Source of the DNA: Parelaphostrongylus tenuis
Lineage: Eukaryota > Nematoda > Chromadorea > Rhabditida > Metastrongylidae
Assembly: GCA_019055375.1 (NCBI GenBank)
Contig: JAHQIW010001998.1
Location: forward strand, 248,001-312,000
Direction: 5' to 3'
Length of the DNA: 64,000 nt
Numbering within the stretch: position 1 is the first letter of the stretch; every line of letters begins with the position of its first letter. This document shows, one piece after another, positions 24,036-35,900 of this stretch. A model generated the notes under the pieces. The model did no database searches. It worked only from the letters and a program-made list of their open reading frames with translations, and was not told the DNA's origin. Made by a program: the position numbers and the translations under genes.

Positions 24036-24288
24036 TAAACTACTGTAATTGGAGAAGCGTGTTCTCCACATGGGATTCCGTGAAAGAGATACCTTTGCGT
24101 GAAAACATAACTTATGAATCATCTGGAGTAGTAGCAGTATTAGGGTAAATGTGCAAGAAATAACTTGTATTGCATAGCTTGGTAAAATGTCAAGATCATC
24201 ATAAAGCTTTTCTTTCACCGGACTTTGTGACGAATTTTGGTTTCCCGTTCAACCGTTTAGTCAGCTTACCGTTGGCAGTCTTTGTCAT
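24036..24288 (-). CDS. Candidate small membrane-protein gene with frame break
   Basis: On the minus strand ATG at 24288 opens a basic segment, MTKTANGKLTKRLNGKPKF, to KSGERKAL then TGA. Shifting one frame at that point continues into YDDLDILPSYAIQV, a hydrophobic helix (TFTLILLLLQMI) and a basic tail to a stop at 24036. GTAAGC inside the first segment could be a donor, with a poor acceptor. An indel between two real coding halves, or a short intron, both fit. Confidence 0.3.
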
Positions 24289-24429
24289 TGTGATTAGAAA
24301 CTAAAAAAGGAGAGATAAGATAGAAATGTGCAGAGTAGTAGTGCAATAGCACTCTACTGGAAATAAGCATAAGCGTAAGAAGTTCCAAGTGCGCAAGCGA
24401 ATGCAATAAATAGGCATGAAAGTCTATAA

Positions 24430-25215
24430 TATTAGGTCATTCCTTAAGTGTTGGTATCAAAGCAATAAACACCAAACTTGATCCACCTCGTCGACTTTTT
24501 TTAAAGCTCGCTCTAAGCATTCAATATAGTTTGTGAGAACGTATAGAGCCTTACCGAGGTTGTTTTGAAGAGGAGGGCGATACCTCTGAAACACTGTATG
24601 GCTCTGACATAATAATGACATATGACTAACATAGTGACAACCTCGGCAAGGCTTTTGAACTTTCTTACAGACTATATTAAGCACCAAATTTATCAACCAG
24701 AAATAATCAAAAATCATGATTCTAAAAGCGTTCAATTGCGCATTTGCTTGCGAACATTTTGGTATACACCCTGCCTATACTTTAAGTAGGTGCCGTCGTA
24801 GGACCAAGATCGCTTCCTAATCCTGCACAAATATGGTGTAGGGAAAATGCTGGTGAAGCGGCGCGCAAGATTAATGGCGATTCCTGTGGAGAGCGAATGA
24901 CTGACCTCCAACTGTTTTCTACAGCTTTGAACTTCGCGAACCACTTTCATGGCTAGCCTTCTTAAAGACGTATCATCGCCCAAGCTCCATGAATTTCACT
25001 CGCCACTTCACTAGCACTTTCCCTACGCGCCATTCGTGCGTGAATAGCAAACAAATTTGTTTCCTTGACAGCTCCATCTTAGAGCAACTTTAGGCAAGTT
25101 GTATACCTAAAATTTTCGCAGGAAAATGCTTAATTGAGCGTTAATATCATGTAATTTCACTCACTTCAGGAAATAAACTTGGTGTTTATTACTCTAGTGC
25201 CAAAACTCATGGAAC
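24430..25215 (-). mobile_element. Mariner-derived MITE with nested foldback insertion
   Basis: Terminal inverted repeats built on CTTAAGTGTTGGTATCAAAG / CACTAGAGTAATAAACACCA-type sequence bound the segment. Inside are scrambled pieces of the mariner N-terminal helix-turn-helix (GCGCGCAAGATTAATG). A GTTTCAGAGGTATCGCC-type foldback element (24480-24660) is inserted within it. Confidence 0.55.
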
Positions 25216-25689
25216 GATCTAAACCAATAAAAAGCAATCACATTTGAACCACAGCAAAAGTTAGTACAACTGCTAATCCTGGCTACTTGTTTTCACAATA
25301 GTCGATGTCCGCACCTATGATGTTCTTTCCTTCAAGTGATTCTTTATCTGATCGCCATGCAATGTTCACTCATAGTAGGTCGTGCCTTGAGTAAAACATA
25401 TTAGTTTGGAGTTCGAAAGCAAGCATTAGCAAGAATTTTTCAACTCTGTTCTCATCTAATGAAGGTCTCTTTGCGAAATAATCACAGACAGCCTTCGCTT
25501 TTGTAGAGCTTAATTGTTAAGACCATGGAGAATTAAAGTGCAGGTTTGGCTATGCGCCGTTGTGTGTAACTTGCAGAAATATAGGGAAGCAAATCCAACT
25601 ACTGGCTTCCTTCACTGGATACCATGAACATGATGGAAGTTATGGTAAAGAGACTGTCAATTGGAGGTTGCTGAAAGCTAATACGTAGA

Positions 25690-26200
25690 CGAGTTTCGAA
25701 AATGCAACGTCAAGAGAAGTGAAATACTAGCAGTAAATTTCTGAGTATGAACCGTGCGTATGACAACGCACTGTGTCCGGCGATATTGCAGTGGAGAGCA
25801 ATGGAGGGCTGCCACTATAGTTTTAACTGGCCGGAAATCCGTTTGAAACCAACGTTCAACATGACAAACAAACCAACGTTAACATAAAAGCAGTTGATTT
25901 GTTCGCAGAGTGGTGATGAAGACAACGCGATTTCTAGAATTCCAGAAAAAAGAGTCATCTGCGACTTCTCCTGAAAACGATGCTCATGTAACTATCATTT
26001 GAGAAGAGGAGTGCATGGAATCCTTGAAATGCAATGTGTCATAAGTCTACATAACCCTCTGTACATATCTTTCATATGATGGGATCCGGTGAAATTAATG
26101 GGTAACTAATGGACCGACCTCTGATTTATTCCGGAAGTGAGTTTAGTTTTCTATTCGATTTTTTCCATGGCCTTGATGTCATTCAAACTTGCTTTAGGGT
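25690..26200. repeat. Ancient duplicated segment, copy 1 (partner 55830-56200)
   Basis: Collinear blocks with 55.8-56.2 kb: GGAGAGCAATGGAGG / GGAGAGCAAAGGC, GCAGAGTGGTGATGAAGACA / GCAAAATGGTGATAAGGACA, GTAACTATCATTTGAGA / GTACTATCATCTGTGG, ACATATCTTTCATATGAT / ACATATCTCTCACACGAT. Possibly an old transposon or gene fragment. Confidence 0.45.
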
Positions 26201-26799
26201 CTTCATTTCTAACAATGGTAAAGAGGATCCTTCTTCTACCGCCGAGCGATAACACCATATTGTGTGGTACCGCCTTTGACACTCATAGCACGAAGAATGC
26301 CATTGAATAATTCAGTTGGATGACAATAAACTGCTTGATCCCTTAAAGACACAAGCATTTCTATTGAGGCGTTTTATACACTAACAATGAGGAGTTCATC
26401 ATTGTCGTTACGATACATATGGAAGAGGATGGTTCGGTAGCACCAGGCGCTCATGCATTGTGAATGAATATAGAGAGCTGTTATTAACTTTTTTGTCGAA
26501 TTGCTGAAAATATTCTTTGGAGTTGCCGTACTTGCTGCTGAAGACTTCGGTTACGTTTGTCCTTGCCTCCGAAGTTGAAATTCTTCCATGGCTTCTAGAG
26601 ATGCTCCTTTAGATCAACTTGGTTGATAATAGAATTTCCGTAGCTCAAAGAAACTCTCTAAACAGATGTTTGAGCCAAGGGGCTTTTAAAATTGCTCCAT
26701 TTTCTCGTTTCATCGTTAAATCCTGAGATGGAGATTGCGTGCAGCTCTAGATTATAGTTTATAACAAAAGTTCTACGGCGCTTGTTATAAATCGAAAGT

Positions 26800-27270
26800 T
26801 CATGCATGAATTCCAGAAAAAAAACCAGCAATAAACCTGTTTTCTACGACTCTTCTGTCTATCGATCCGCCAAGTTTCGGATCCGGTCCAAGTATCACAG
26901 TCCTTTGACTTAGGATGAAAGAATTTTTGACATGTTCTTCAACTTCATCGATCGTTTCAAACTGGCGACCTTTAAAAAGTGTTACTTTGATCGCAAAAGG
27001 CCAAAGTCGAACGAAGCACAATTTGGACTGTAGGCAGGATGCTTCAGAACTCCGATTCCGTCCATTTTATCAAACTTGTCTTTGTTCTTTTTGGCAGTGT
27101 GCAGTCTGGCATTGTCTTGCTGCATCAAAAAGCCCTTTTGTTTGACCAAACCGGGTACTTCTCTTTGAGTTAGCAGAGGCTTGTAACAAAGTGAAAATAA
27201 AGGCGAATAATATCTGATCCTTTGGTGAGAAAATCCCACATAAGAAATGAAAATTCCCATGATATGCATG
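26800..27270 (-). mobile_element. Mariner-family transposase C-terminal half, frameshifted
   Basis: The minus strand encodes QQDNARLHTAKKNKDKF and GVLKHPAYSPNCASFDFGLL, the second and third catalytic blocks (DNARPH and YSPDLAPxDxHLF), both Asp present. A frame change near 27,000 leads into LFKGRQFETIDEVEEHVKNSF, the usual C-terminal KxKxFxTxEEV motif. Flanks from 26,770 to 27,700 are probably part of the same element. Confidence 0.75.
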
Positions 27271-27707
27271 GGAGTTATCTCTGCGTTTTCAAAGTGTCAC
27301 AGCCTTTTTTGTATCACTGCAATATTTACGGAATTTCTCGGCAGCTGTGGTACTAATTGTGCTGGATAGTTATAGAACAGATGGATAATCGGTGGTGCGT
27401 TTCGAGCACAGTATTTGACTGTCCCAGTGGACTGCGGCGCAGTGTTGTGATGTTCGGCTGTGTTTATTTTCAAGTTAGAAACTATTTTCATTACAGGACA
27501 TCACCTATATACGACGAGATGACACTTACTGCCAAAAAGCACTCTTTTTTCAGGAAGGCCCATCTCGCGAAGACAAATGGCAGTGGGCGGTCTACGTGGC
27601 TCGGACTAATCCGTTCCTGAAGAAAGCGCAACTGTGAATGTATTATCCGCAGGAAATTTTGTAAAAACTTCGGATACCAATCGCAATTCAATTAATCGCA
27701 ATTCATC

Positions 27708-28000
27708 GAAAGTGAGCGCATATGACGCAGTTGTTAGAGGTGCTCTGCGCTGAACGGAAGGTCGGTGATTTGATCTCGCTCTCATGGCTCACCAAGCCAT
27801 CCATCTCTCCGGGATCGGTAAGTTGATACCAGACTGATCTCTGACTTGTTTGGAAGGATATGCAGCACTGACTCGGTATACGGGAGCCACCGAGAGTTAT
27901 TGTAAAGGCCAGATATGCTTTCATTCACCTCAAACAGAGCTAAAAATTGAAAATGAATGCATGGCGCATCACTCAGGAATTGATCGACGCCAAAGTTTTA
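27708..28000 (+). mobile_element. tRNA-derived SINE copy
   Basis: ATATGACGCAGTTGTTAGAG head with a weakened box B (TGATTTGATCTCGC), then CATGGCTCACCAAGCCATCC and GGAGCCACCGAGAGTTATTG. It ends CGACGCCAAAGTTTTATTC. Confidence 0.6.
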
Positions 28001-28004
28001 TTCT

Positions 28005-29015
28005 TTTTAAGTTTTAAAGTATATAGCGCACGTTTGCAGTTTGATACACCTTCTACGAATGAAGATTTGCCAAAAGCCTGCAATCAAGCGGCTGAGAAGT
28101 ACGCGGAAGGCATTTAGAAGTCGACTCCATTAAGTAGACTCCTATCTATCCCTCTAAGAAAGAGTGACAAGCTTCTGACCGGAGAGTCAGTATCATGAAT
28201 AATCTAGCCTCACAGCTGAGCAGGAAAAAACGAGGACCTCGATGAAGTTTCGAAGTATTAGGATGTTGTGGAGAAAACAAATAACATTAGGCTCCTTACT
28301 GACCAGATTTGGCTCAACGATTCTCTATAACCCATCAAATGCATAGGAAACCAAATTGCTAGGTAAGCAGGATGGAAGACCACTTAGCGTTCTTAAAAGC
28401 GCAGCCGAAAGGTCAAAGTTGGGCTCCGATTCCAAACCATATAACTGTAGCGTGGGTGGTGTCCTATATGTATGGTATGAGTCATACTTCGTCATCCGAT
28501 ACCACTCATTCTCCTGAAATGCACCTTCATGAGAAAAACATTGTCAAAATGAACTCGTCCATTCCAGTAAAAACGTAGGAAAATGTGTTTTCCGGTACAC
28601 CTTTTCTTTCTACCTCTCCCTCTTCAATGCTTTCTTCTTCAGCGCTGTATACCATTCAAAAAATCTTATATCCTATCTTAACGAGTACTCAGATTCCCTC
28701 ACTGTCAAACAGTTAGAGTTGTTTCTTGATAGCCCCTTTTTCTTACTCTTCCGCTCACGTACCCTTCGTATTTCTCTTCACTCCTACACCAATCAAACTT
28801 TGTAGTGACTTTCTACAAAGAGGTTTTGTTGATAGATATGAAATTGAGTTAACCATAATCGAAACTGAGCCAATGATTGACAAAAGTGATGTTTGGCAGC
28901 AATGAAGTCAATAGTCCACAACTTATTCACATATATCAAAATCAGTAAAAAAGGGTGTGCAATTACAGAACCTTTTTCACATTCGAGCACTGGCTTTAGG
29001 GTTCTCTTCTGTTAG
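28005..29015. other. No gene recognised; possible decayed exon at 28043
   Basis: After TTTGCAG at 28035-28041 a short frame (NEDLPKACNQAAEKYAEGI) ends at TAG and continues in frame as PLSRLLSIPLRKSDKLL. It may be a LINE or gene remnant. A 68-codon frame at 28372 has no further support. Confidence 0.25.
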
Positions 29016-29019
29016 ACAG

Positions 29020-29580
29020 AAACAATTAGAGAAATGATCATTTTCGCTGGAAAAAGATTTTCCATTGCACTTTCAGTACCCATTTGAAAGCTAAAATTTT
29101 GAGCTACTGCATTACTTGCCCGTTTTTGAGAAATCTTTACAAAGCTGTAACAAAAAGGAAGCATTTGTGCTTCATTTGTGGTTTCACATACGCATATTTC
29201 TTACAGAACAGATTTTTTGAAATTATAAGTAAACATTCGATAGCATAAATTTTGACAATTCAAACGCTTTGCCTATTCTCTGAAAAGACAGTTTCACTCC
29301 AATGTAGTAGAGAAAATAAGACTGATTTTCACATACGCGGTGCATTTGCTCATCGACTAGGGTGTGCTCGTGGCCGTGGATCGATACGCCGTCAACTGAT
29401 CGCGCTGGTGTGACTGACATGTGTAGTGCGATTTTTGTTATCAAATTTAGTATTTTTCTTCGCTCCGAAAGAAACTTTAACTGGAACGAATGACTCTAAT
29501 ATTACTAGATTTCCTCTACACTTTCATGTGCTTTTTGTGCTTTCAGCAAGGTAATAATAAAAGCGTGCGGTGGGTGTGGT
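29020..29580. repeat. Dispersed repeat, copy 1 (partner 45070-45560)
   Basis: Shared blocks with 45 kb in the same order include GAAAGAAACT, ATTTCCTCTACAC, TTCACATACGCG, GTGTGACTGACATGT-like and TTTGTGCTT. No transposase or TIR is seen. Pieces with ATTTGATCTATCGATT-like ends recur at 30140-30670, 37200-37810 and 63150-63960. Confidence 0.45.
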
Positions 29581-30699
29581 ATATAATATTATTTTCAATA
29601 CTACAGCGCTATAAAAAGGTATTTCCAAAAAAAGGGACGTGGCGCAGCTACCGAGATTTGAGCTTTCGAATGATTACAAAGGACGTCGTTTATCATTTGT
29701 TTCCGTCTAACAGAACAGAATCGTTTTGATTTGAAAGTTCGACTCTCTATAAATCTCGACGTTGATTAAATCATATGTCTATACTTAGAACCGTTTTAGT
29801 TCACAAAAAGCGTTTTCGAAGGCGCGTATGCTGCCCTCCAAACGAGTGCTGTTGCTATATCGAACGCTAATGAGCTTATTTTTGAAAAAATTAGCAGAGC
29901 CATTCAGTTGGCTTAACTCTTTGCCAAGCAACCAATTACAGCATAGCTGGCAACCCTTAGTATTCCTTTACTAATCAGTAAGCACGTAGTGAACTAGATT
30001 CGTTCTGTTATTTTGTGCACATAAAGAAAAATTCGCTTCAAAAGGTCTTCAGGGAAAAAGGCGTTTCAATGGGCAAAAATTGAGGAGGAGTATTGTGTCG
30101 AAATCTATACTCATGGTAGCTCTGGAGCGTTAAGCCCGAACTGAGTCCATAATTCTTTGACGGGTTGAAAACACGACTGCGTGTAGTGGTGCGACAGCAT
30201 CGCTTTTTTGTTGTGCACCAATTGATTACTCAACTAGTCCGATTTTTGCTGCATTTAGAAGGTAAAATCCTAGTTTTTCGTGTTGCTCTGATACTCCATG
30301 ATCTTCTCCATATGGTCATCTGTTCTTCGTGCATATGTAACTTTTCTGCACGACAAAATACTTTGAATGTGAAACGTGATCTTGTTTTTGCTCTTACAGC
30401 GTTCTGTGACAACTTTTCAAAAAACAAAGTATCGAAATCCTTGAGATTTGGGCTATCGAATGACTAATATCAGTTTGACAGAGAGCCACATACAAACCAC
30501 AGCTGAGCAAATAAAGTAAATAGAGTGTGAAACATAATTTTATTTCCGCTGCTACAATGTAGTAAAAAAGCTTTTTGAAAAATCAAACAAATTGTTGAAA
30601 TCGCAGAGAATTAAGCTCACGAATGATTAGGAAGGGTCTGATAGGAAATATTTCGCATAATTATTATTTGAACCAACATGTCCTTTGGTCTTTTTTAGG

Positions 30700-31175
30700 C
30701 AACTTATAGAATCCGATACACGTTTTTCAGCCTTGACAGCCTCATCAGTGGTCAGTAACCCTCGTCTTAGCCAATCTTCACTGAGGACCCTACATCCCCC
30801 TATAGAGAGTCCGCGGCGACAAAACGATTCACACGTGCTGTCAAGTAAAATAAATCACTAGTTAAACAATTCTGTTCACCGCATTGTCCTTTGCTGGTAT
30901 TTTTGAAATATTATACCGTTTGTTTCGAGTGTTTTCGTAAGACTAAGCTCAAATCTCACTCAATTTTATAATACTTTTACAAATACCAGCCAAGAACAAT
31001 CGAGTGCACAAAACTGCTTACCTAGTGATTTATTTCACTTGACGGCAGTATAAATCGTTCGTAGTCGTTTACTCTCCATAGGAGGGTGTAGGGGCCCCGA
31101 GAGGAGTGGCTGAGACGAAGGGTACAGCCCGACTGATGGGGCTGTCAAAGCTGAAGCACGTGTATCGGGCTCTAG
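30700..31175. repeat. Foldback-family copy, older
   Basis: ACGTTTTTCAGCCTTGACAG and CTCATCAGTGGTCAGTAACC at the left are mirrored by GACTGATGGGGCTGTCAAAG and CTGAAGCACGTGTATCGGGC at the right. The inner arms (TTAAACAATTCTGTTCACCG) also pair. Confidence 0.5.
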
Positions 31176-31298
31176 AAGTTGCCGTAAAAGACCAGAGGAC
31201 ATGTTGGCTCAAATATTTATCATGAGATATACTGAAATTAGGGCGGCGTCTACAGAAGACACTCGAAACGAACGGTCTAAGAGAAAATCTTTGTCCAG

Positions 31299-31612
31299 CG
31301 AGAGATGCCTTCAAATGGTCGTGTACCTCTTTGGTCCACGCCGTCCTCTAGGGGTTAATGATGTATTGCAAAACATCTCACTCTCAACACTTTCTTCAAT
31401 CAACTCAGGTCTTGAGGGACGCCTTAGCTTCGCTACCTGCTAAATTGAGAGGAAAATCGTCTTGACCAGCATTCTACGAAATCCATAAAGAAGACGAAAT
31501 CCTCAAGCAGCAGTCCAAACAATACGTGAGATATTCGAGGATCAGGGTGGAGGATGAATGCGAGGAAAGAAATCGAAGGCATAATTGCACGGATCAGCAC
31601 ATCGAATCGTGA
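31299..31612 (+). CDS. Two exons with a cullin-like pattern, gene fragment
   Basis: Exon 31299-31408 (acceptor TTTGTCCAG) and exon 31470-31612 join in phase 1 across a 61-nt intron (GTCTTG to GACCAG). The first encodes YLFGPRRPLGVNDVLQNIS. The second begins AFYEIHKEDEILKQQSKQYV then RIRVEDECEERNRR. Cullin N-terminal repeats show the spacing FY..E....L...S..-Y......R..EE..R, which fits this segment; identity is inference. The second exon runs to TGA, or could end at GTGATA at 31610. No other cullin exons were found nearby, so it may be a decayed or transposed fragment. Confidence 0.4.
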
Positions 31613-31805
31613 TAACGAGCCGCGTAAGAAGACAATAATAGTAATATTATCCAATGGTGTTGAGTGATCTTCAAAACAAGCGTCCTCAGGCGGTAGCTGA
31701 ATCCGCGTTTTATCCATTCCGAAGAGCGGAAGGAGGCATGTTACCACCACTGCGCCATCGTGTCCAACACTCTACTCCCACTCTTTCCACTTTCCTTTGT
31801 TGGTA

Positions 31806-32023
31806 TTAACCTTTTGAGGACCAGTGTTGATAGACAGGTGGCGTCGCGGCGTCGCGGCACTGCTTTCCCACGAGACGGAACGCTGCCATTATTTGTACAT
31901 GCATGTCTGGCTGTCTGCTCCTGCTTTACCACAAGACGCGACGCTGCCATTACAGTAGCTGAGTGAGTTTTGGCGTCGCGCGGCTCGATACGAAACGTAC
32001 CGTTTGGTCCTCAAAGGGTTGAT
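31806..32023. mobile_element. Short TTAA-type element
   Basis: TTAACCTTTTGAGGACCA at the left and TGGTCCTCAAAGGGTTGA at the right are inverted repeats like those at 42.9 kb. The interior is GC-rich with a repeated ACGCTGCCATTA (31880 and 31940) and a GCGTCGCGGC doublet. It lies between the cullin-like exons and the 20-exon gene. Confidence 0.5.
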
Positions 32024-32179
32024 ATGGTGTTCAACAAACATACCCTGCGGTAATCGTGTGAATTGATAGCCTTTGATCTTGTCCATGACCTCCTTTCTGC
32101 CATGCGAAATGGTGGCAGTGGTTATTACCACATGAATGCATTGATCTCTGATTCACCTTAGGAATGCTAGAGTTTGAAA

Positions 32180-32470
32180 AGATAAAGCTCTCAGCCTTGA
32201 TCAATCCGTGAAGGATGCAGCATGCATTGGATTCCATTCGTACCGCAGGCTGGAGATGTGTGGAAGTATATCTGGCCCTCAAAATGACTCGCGGTGGCCC
32301 AACGCTGCTACTTTCCCAGACAAGTTTCGTAATAATTTGCCGATCCCGAAGACGTCGAAGGCCTAGTGAGCCCTGCGCGCGGGATCGAACTTTCGACCAT
32401 ACATTGGTCGGTCGTGTGTGCCGCAGAGCACCTCTAACCACTGCGCAATACGCACTCTTATTATCAGTGC
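32180..32470 (-). mobile_element. tRNA-derived SINE copy
   Basis: The reverse complement carries box A (complement of CCTCTAACCACTGCGCAATA) and box B (complement of GGGATCGAACTTTCGACC) and the family body. It lies immediately upstream of the twin CRE palindromes and the 20-exon gene start. Confidence 0.62.
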
Positions 32471-32633
32471 TCACGCAGATAACAGTAACCACCGCACTAA
32501 CGCGCTCTAATCGAAAATTCTGCTCCAATTTTCACTCGGGGGAAAAAAATCGATCAGGCAGTGTAAAATTCCGCGTGATGTCGTCGCTGTCGTTGACGTT
32601 CTTCTTCTTCTCTCTTCTTTTGTCTGTTTCTAA

Positions 32634-32662
32634 TGACGTCATGTCGTCATCCTATGACGTCA
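32634..32662. promoter_or_regulatory. Twin CRE-type palindromes (TGACGTCA x2)
   Basis: Perfect TGACGTCA palindromes lie at 32634-32641 and 32655-32662, start to start 21 bp, two helical turns. They are about 270-295 bp upstream of the proposed ATG of the 20-exon gene. TGACGTCA is the classical CREB/ATF bZIP site. Function is inferred from sequence and position only. Confidence 0.5.
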
Positions 32663-32928
32663 CCATAGGGGATTGTGCCTGGGGATATCTCCCAGGAATC
32701 CGTGGGTTCGTCATCTACTAGTCCGTAGCGGCTTCGTGAGAAGTGTCGGAGGGTTCCTCCCACGCAACCTCGCTATCGATTTTAGTTCGATCGATTTTCC
32801 GAGTCAATTTTCAGGACTTTCACTCGCTAATCAAAAATCAATACTTACTCCAACTAACTGCAATTTTTTTTGTAGGAGCTTTTTCTGTTCAATTAGTTTG
32901 CGGGGGTCTCCGGGTCGCCACATGGGTC

Positions 32929-35900
32929 ATGGGTCTCAATTTGAAGCTGTGGGTTTTTCCCAGCTTTTTTTCTCTAATCCTCTCCGCATTCGTTTTCGTC
33001 TCTAGCATCTAGGAGGTTTCCAGGAAAACGGAGAGCGAAGAGCACCAGCCGAACGACTCCGCGGATTTCGAGACTCGAGCCGAGGACGCTTTAAGTGACT
33101 CGGATCGAGCGGACGCCGAAATCGACAGGATCATCGCCGAGACGAATGTAGGTCGAGGATTTTCCGTTGACTTTCTTTTCTATGTTCTAATTAAAATCGA
33201 TAAACGTGGGGAAAAAAACGATTTGACCTCCAGTCGTTGAGATTTACTGTGCTAATAACTGAGAAGGAAGGCAGGCTTTTTCTTCAGCTTTCCCTTATTT
33301 TCCCCGTCCTCTCTTTTTTTTTTACCTTCATCCCGTTTATGTCACTTTGAAGAGCGCATGTGACGCAGTGGTTAGAGGTGCCCTGCGTTGCACACGAGGT
33401 CAATGGTTCGATCTCGCCCTCATGGCTCACCAAGCCATTCAACCCTCCGGGGTTGCTAAATTGGTACCAGACTGGTCTTAGACTTGTCTGGGAGGATAAG
33501 CAGCACTGACTCGGTTCAGCGGGAGGCCACCGCGAGTCATTGTAAAGGCCAGATGTGCTTTCAATCACCTCAAACGAAGTTAGAAATTGAAGACGAATGC
33601 ATGACGCATCCCTCAGGGTTTGATCAACGCCGAGAGCTTTATCTTTTTTTATGTCACTTTGCTTTGAATCTAGAGAGTGGCAAAAAAGGGGTGGATAAAG
33701 CTCTTGGCGTTGGTAATCCGTGTGGAATGCGACATGCATTCGATTCCATTCGTAGCGTAGCCTCAGGGGTGTGACTCACGGTGGCCCAACGATGTCTCAA
33801 GTCAGTGCTGCTATCCTCCCAGACAAGTCTGGTACCAATTTGCCGACTTCGGAGGGACAGTAGGATAGAACCATTGTCCATCGGTTCATCGACCGCGTTT
33901 CTGTGTCGCAGTTCGCCTCTAACCACTGCGCCACACGCACTCTTCACTTGCTTCATTTTCTTTCATTCTGTTTTCGAATTCAGATTGGCAAACGGGGAAA
34001 AGAAGAGCGGTTTGACGTCTTGTCGCTAGGATTTTCTAGTGTTACTGACGTATGAGAGAACCCAAGGTTTCTTTTTCGGTTCCGTCTTGTCTCCCTTTTT
34101 CCCTGTTTCTTCTCGTTTTTTCTGTTTTTGCCGATATCCGGCTAGTGCCGTTTGGACATGAATGTACTGTACGATATGCCTAATATTCCTTTTTTGCGCC
34201 ACGCATGTCAGTGGTCTGTCAATGAGGGCTGACCTATAGAGCCGATACACGTGTTTCGATCATGCGATCTCTTCAGTCGGACAGTTATTCTTTCTCGTCT
34301 TTTGCTAATCTTTGTGGGTGCTCCAGTCCCCACACTAAGAGTTAGCGACGACGAACGTTTTACACTCTATGTCCAGTGAAATTCTCACCTAACACAGAGT
34401 GTTGTACACTCGATTGCTCTTGGCTAGTACACTCAATATATCATATCTTTCGTGTCGAGTGTTTTCTTAAGACCACAGCTCAAATTTCAATATGGCTGGT
34501 AATCATTTTTTTGAGCCACGCTTGTCATCGCAAGTGAGATCGCAACATTGAAACACGTGTATCGGGCTCTATAAGTCAGCTTTCTTTGATAGACCACTGA
34601 CATGCGTGGCTCAAAAAATTATTGCCAGGCATATTGAGATTTCAGTTTTGGTCTTAAGAAAACACTCGAAACGAAAGAGATGATATAGTACGATATTGAG
34701 ACTCTTCGAAGAGACAAGTCTATCCATTTCATCGGCTGTTTCTAACCTCGCTGTAAACACTCAATATAGTCTGCATGAATGTATAAAGCCTTACCGAGGT
34801 TGTTAAGTCAGGCCATTCATACACCCTTCTCAGAGGTATTGCCCTCATCATTAGTGGCCCCACGCCCCACATTGAACCCCTACTTTGTAGCAGGGATTGT
34901 AAGGCGTATTGACTATATTGAATGTTTATAGCTAGGTTAAAAAACAGTCGATGAGATGGGTCAATTTATATCTATCAGCATCAATCCATCGACTGAAAAA
35001 CGTGATGATAACACAATATCATGTGCTGTCACCACGTACGTCTCCCATTTTTGCTTAAAATAGCGTTCAGTGTGGGGCGTGGGCCACAGATGAGGAGGCC
35101 GATAGCTCTGAAACGCGTTTGGCTCTGACGTACCAATTTCGGTAAGGCTTTAACATTCTTAGAGACTGTGGAAAAGATAAGAATAGCTTATGAACTAATC
35201 TTTATTTCAGGCTCCGCGAGAATCGTATCTTTTTTCGAATCGATTGTTATTGGCGATCAATGGATTTTGTTGGTTGTTTATGGCTAATGTTTCGGCAAGT
35301 GCGTCTTCTTCAGAGCCTGAACGTGCTATTCATTGTAACGTCAATCATGTAATTATCTAGAGTATTGGGGAAAAATGGGAGTGTAAGGCATTGATAAGCG
35401 AACGCCGATTTAGGAAAAACCACTCACCGTGTGATCTAGTCCGAGGGCTGCCTATGTAAGGCTAAATTCTAGGAACCCGCAAATGGACAAAAAGGGAGAG
35501 TGCCTTAACCTAATCAGCCACATCGCACCTTATCTCAGACTGATTTTTCTGTGTGTCAGTTGACAACTATCTTTGATTTGACCTAGAGACATGTGGAGCG
35601 GGTTCATACGTCATCTTTCGCAAAGAATATAGATTATCCCTAGACTAGATTACACGGTGTTTTTCCTGAAGAAGTTGTCGCTTATTAATGCCTCAGATTT
35701 TTATCCTTTCCCTAATACTCTAATAATTAGATAAATGACGTTACAGTGAATAGTGCGTTCAGGCTCTGAAGAAGGCGTACTTGTCGAAACGTCAGCCAGG
35801 AGCAATCAACAAAATCCATCAATTGTCAGGAAAAAAATTGATTGTAAGGAAGATACCAATCTCGTGAAGTTTAAAATAAGTATTAGTTTCTGAGATATTC

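Noticed and set aside
32031..33774. Several open frames of 90-168 codons on both strands
   Set aside because: They fall on SINE copies and the TTAA element; the same frames recur wherever the SINE does, so they reflect repeat sequence.
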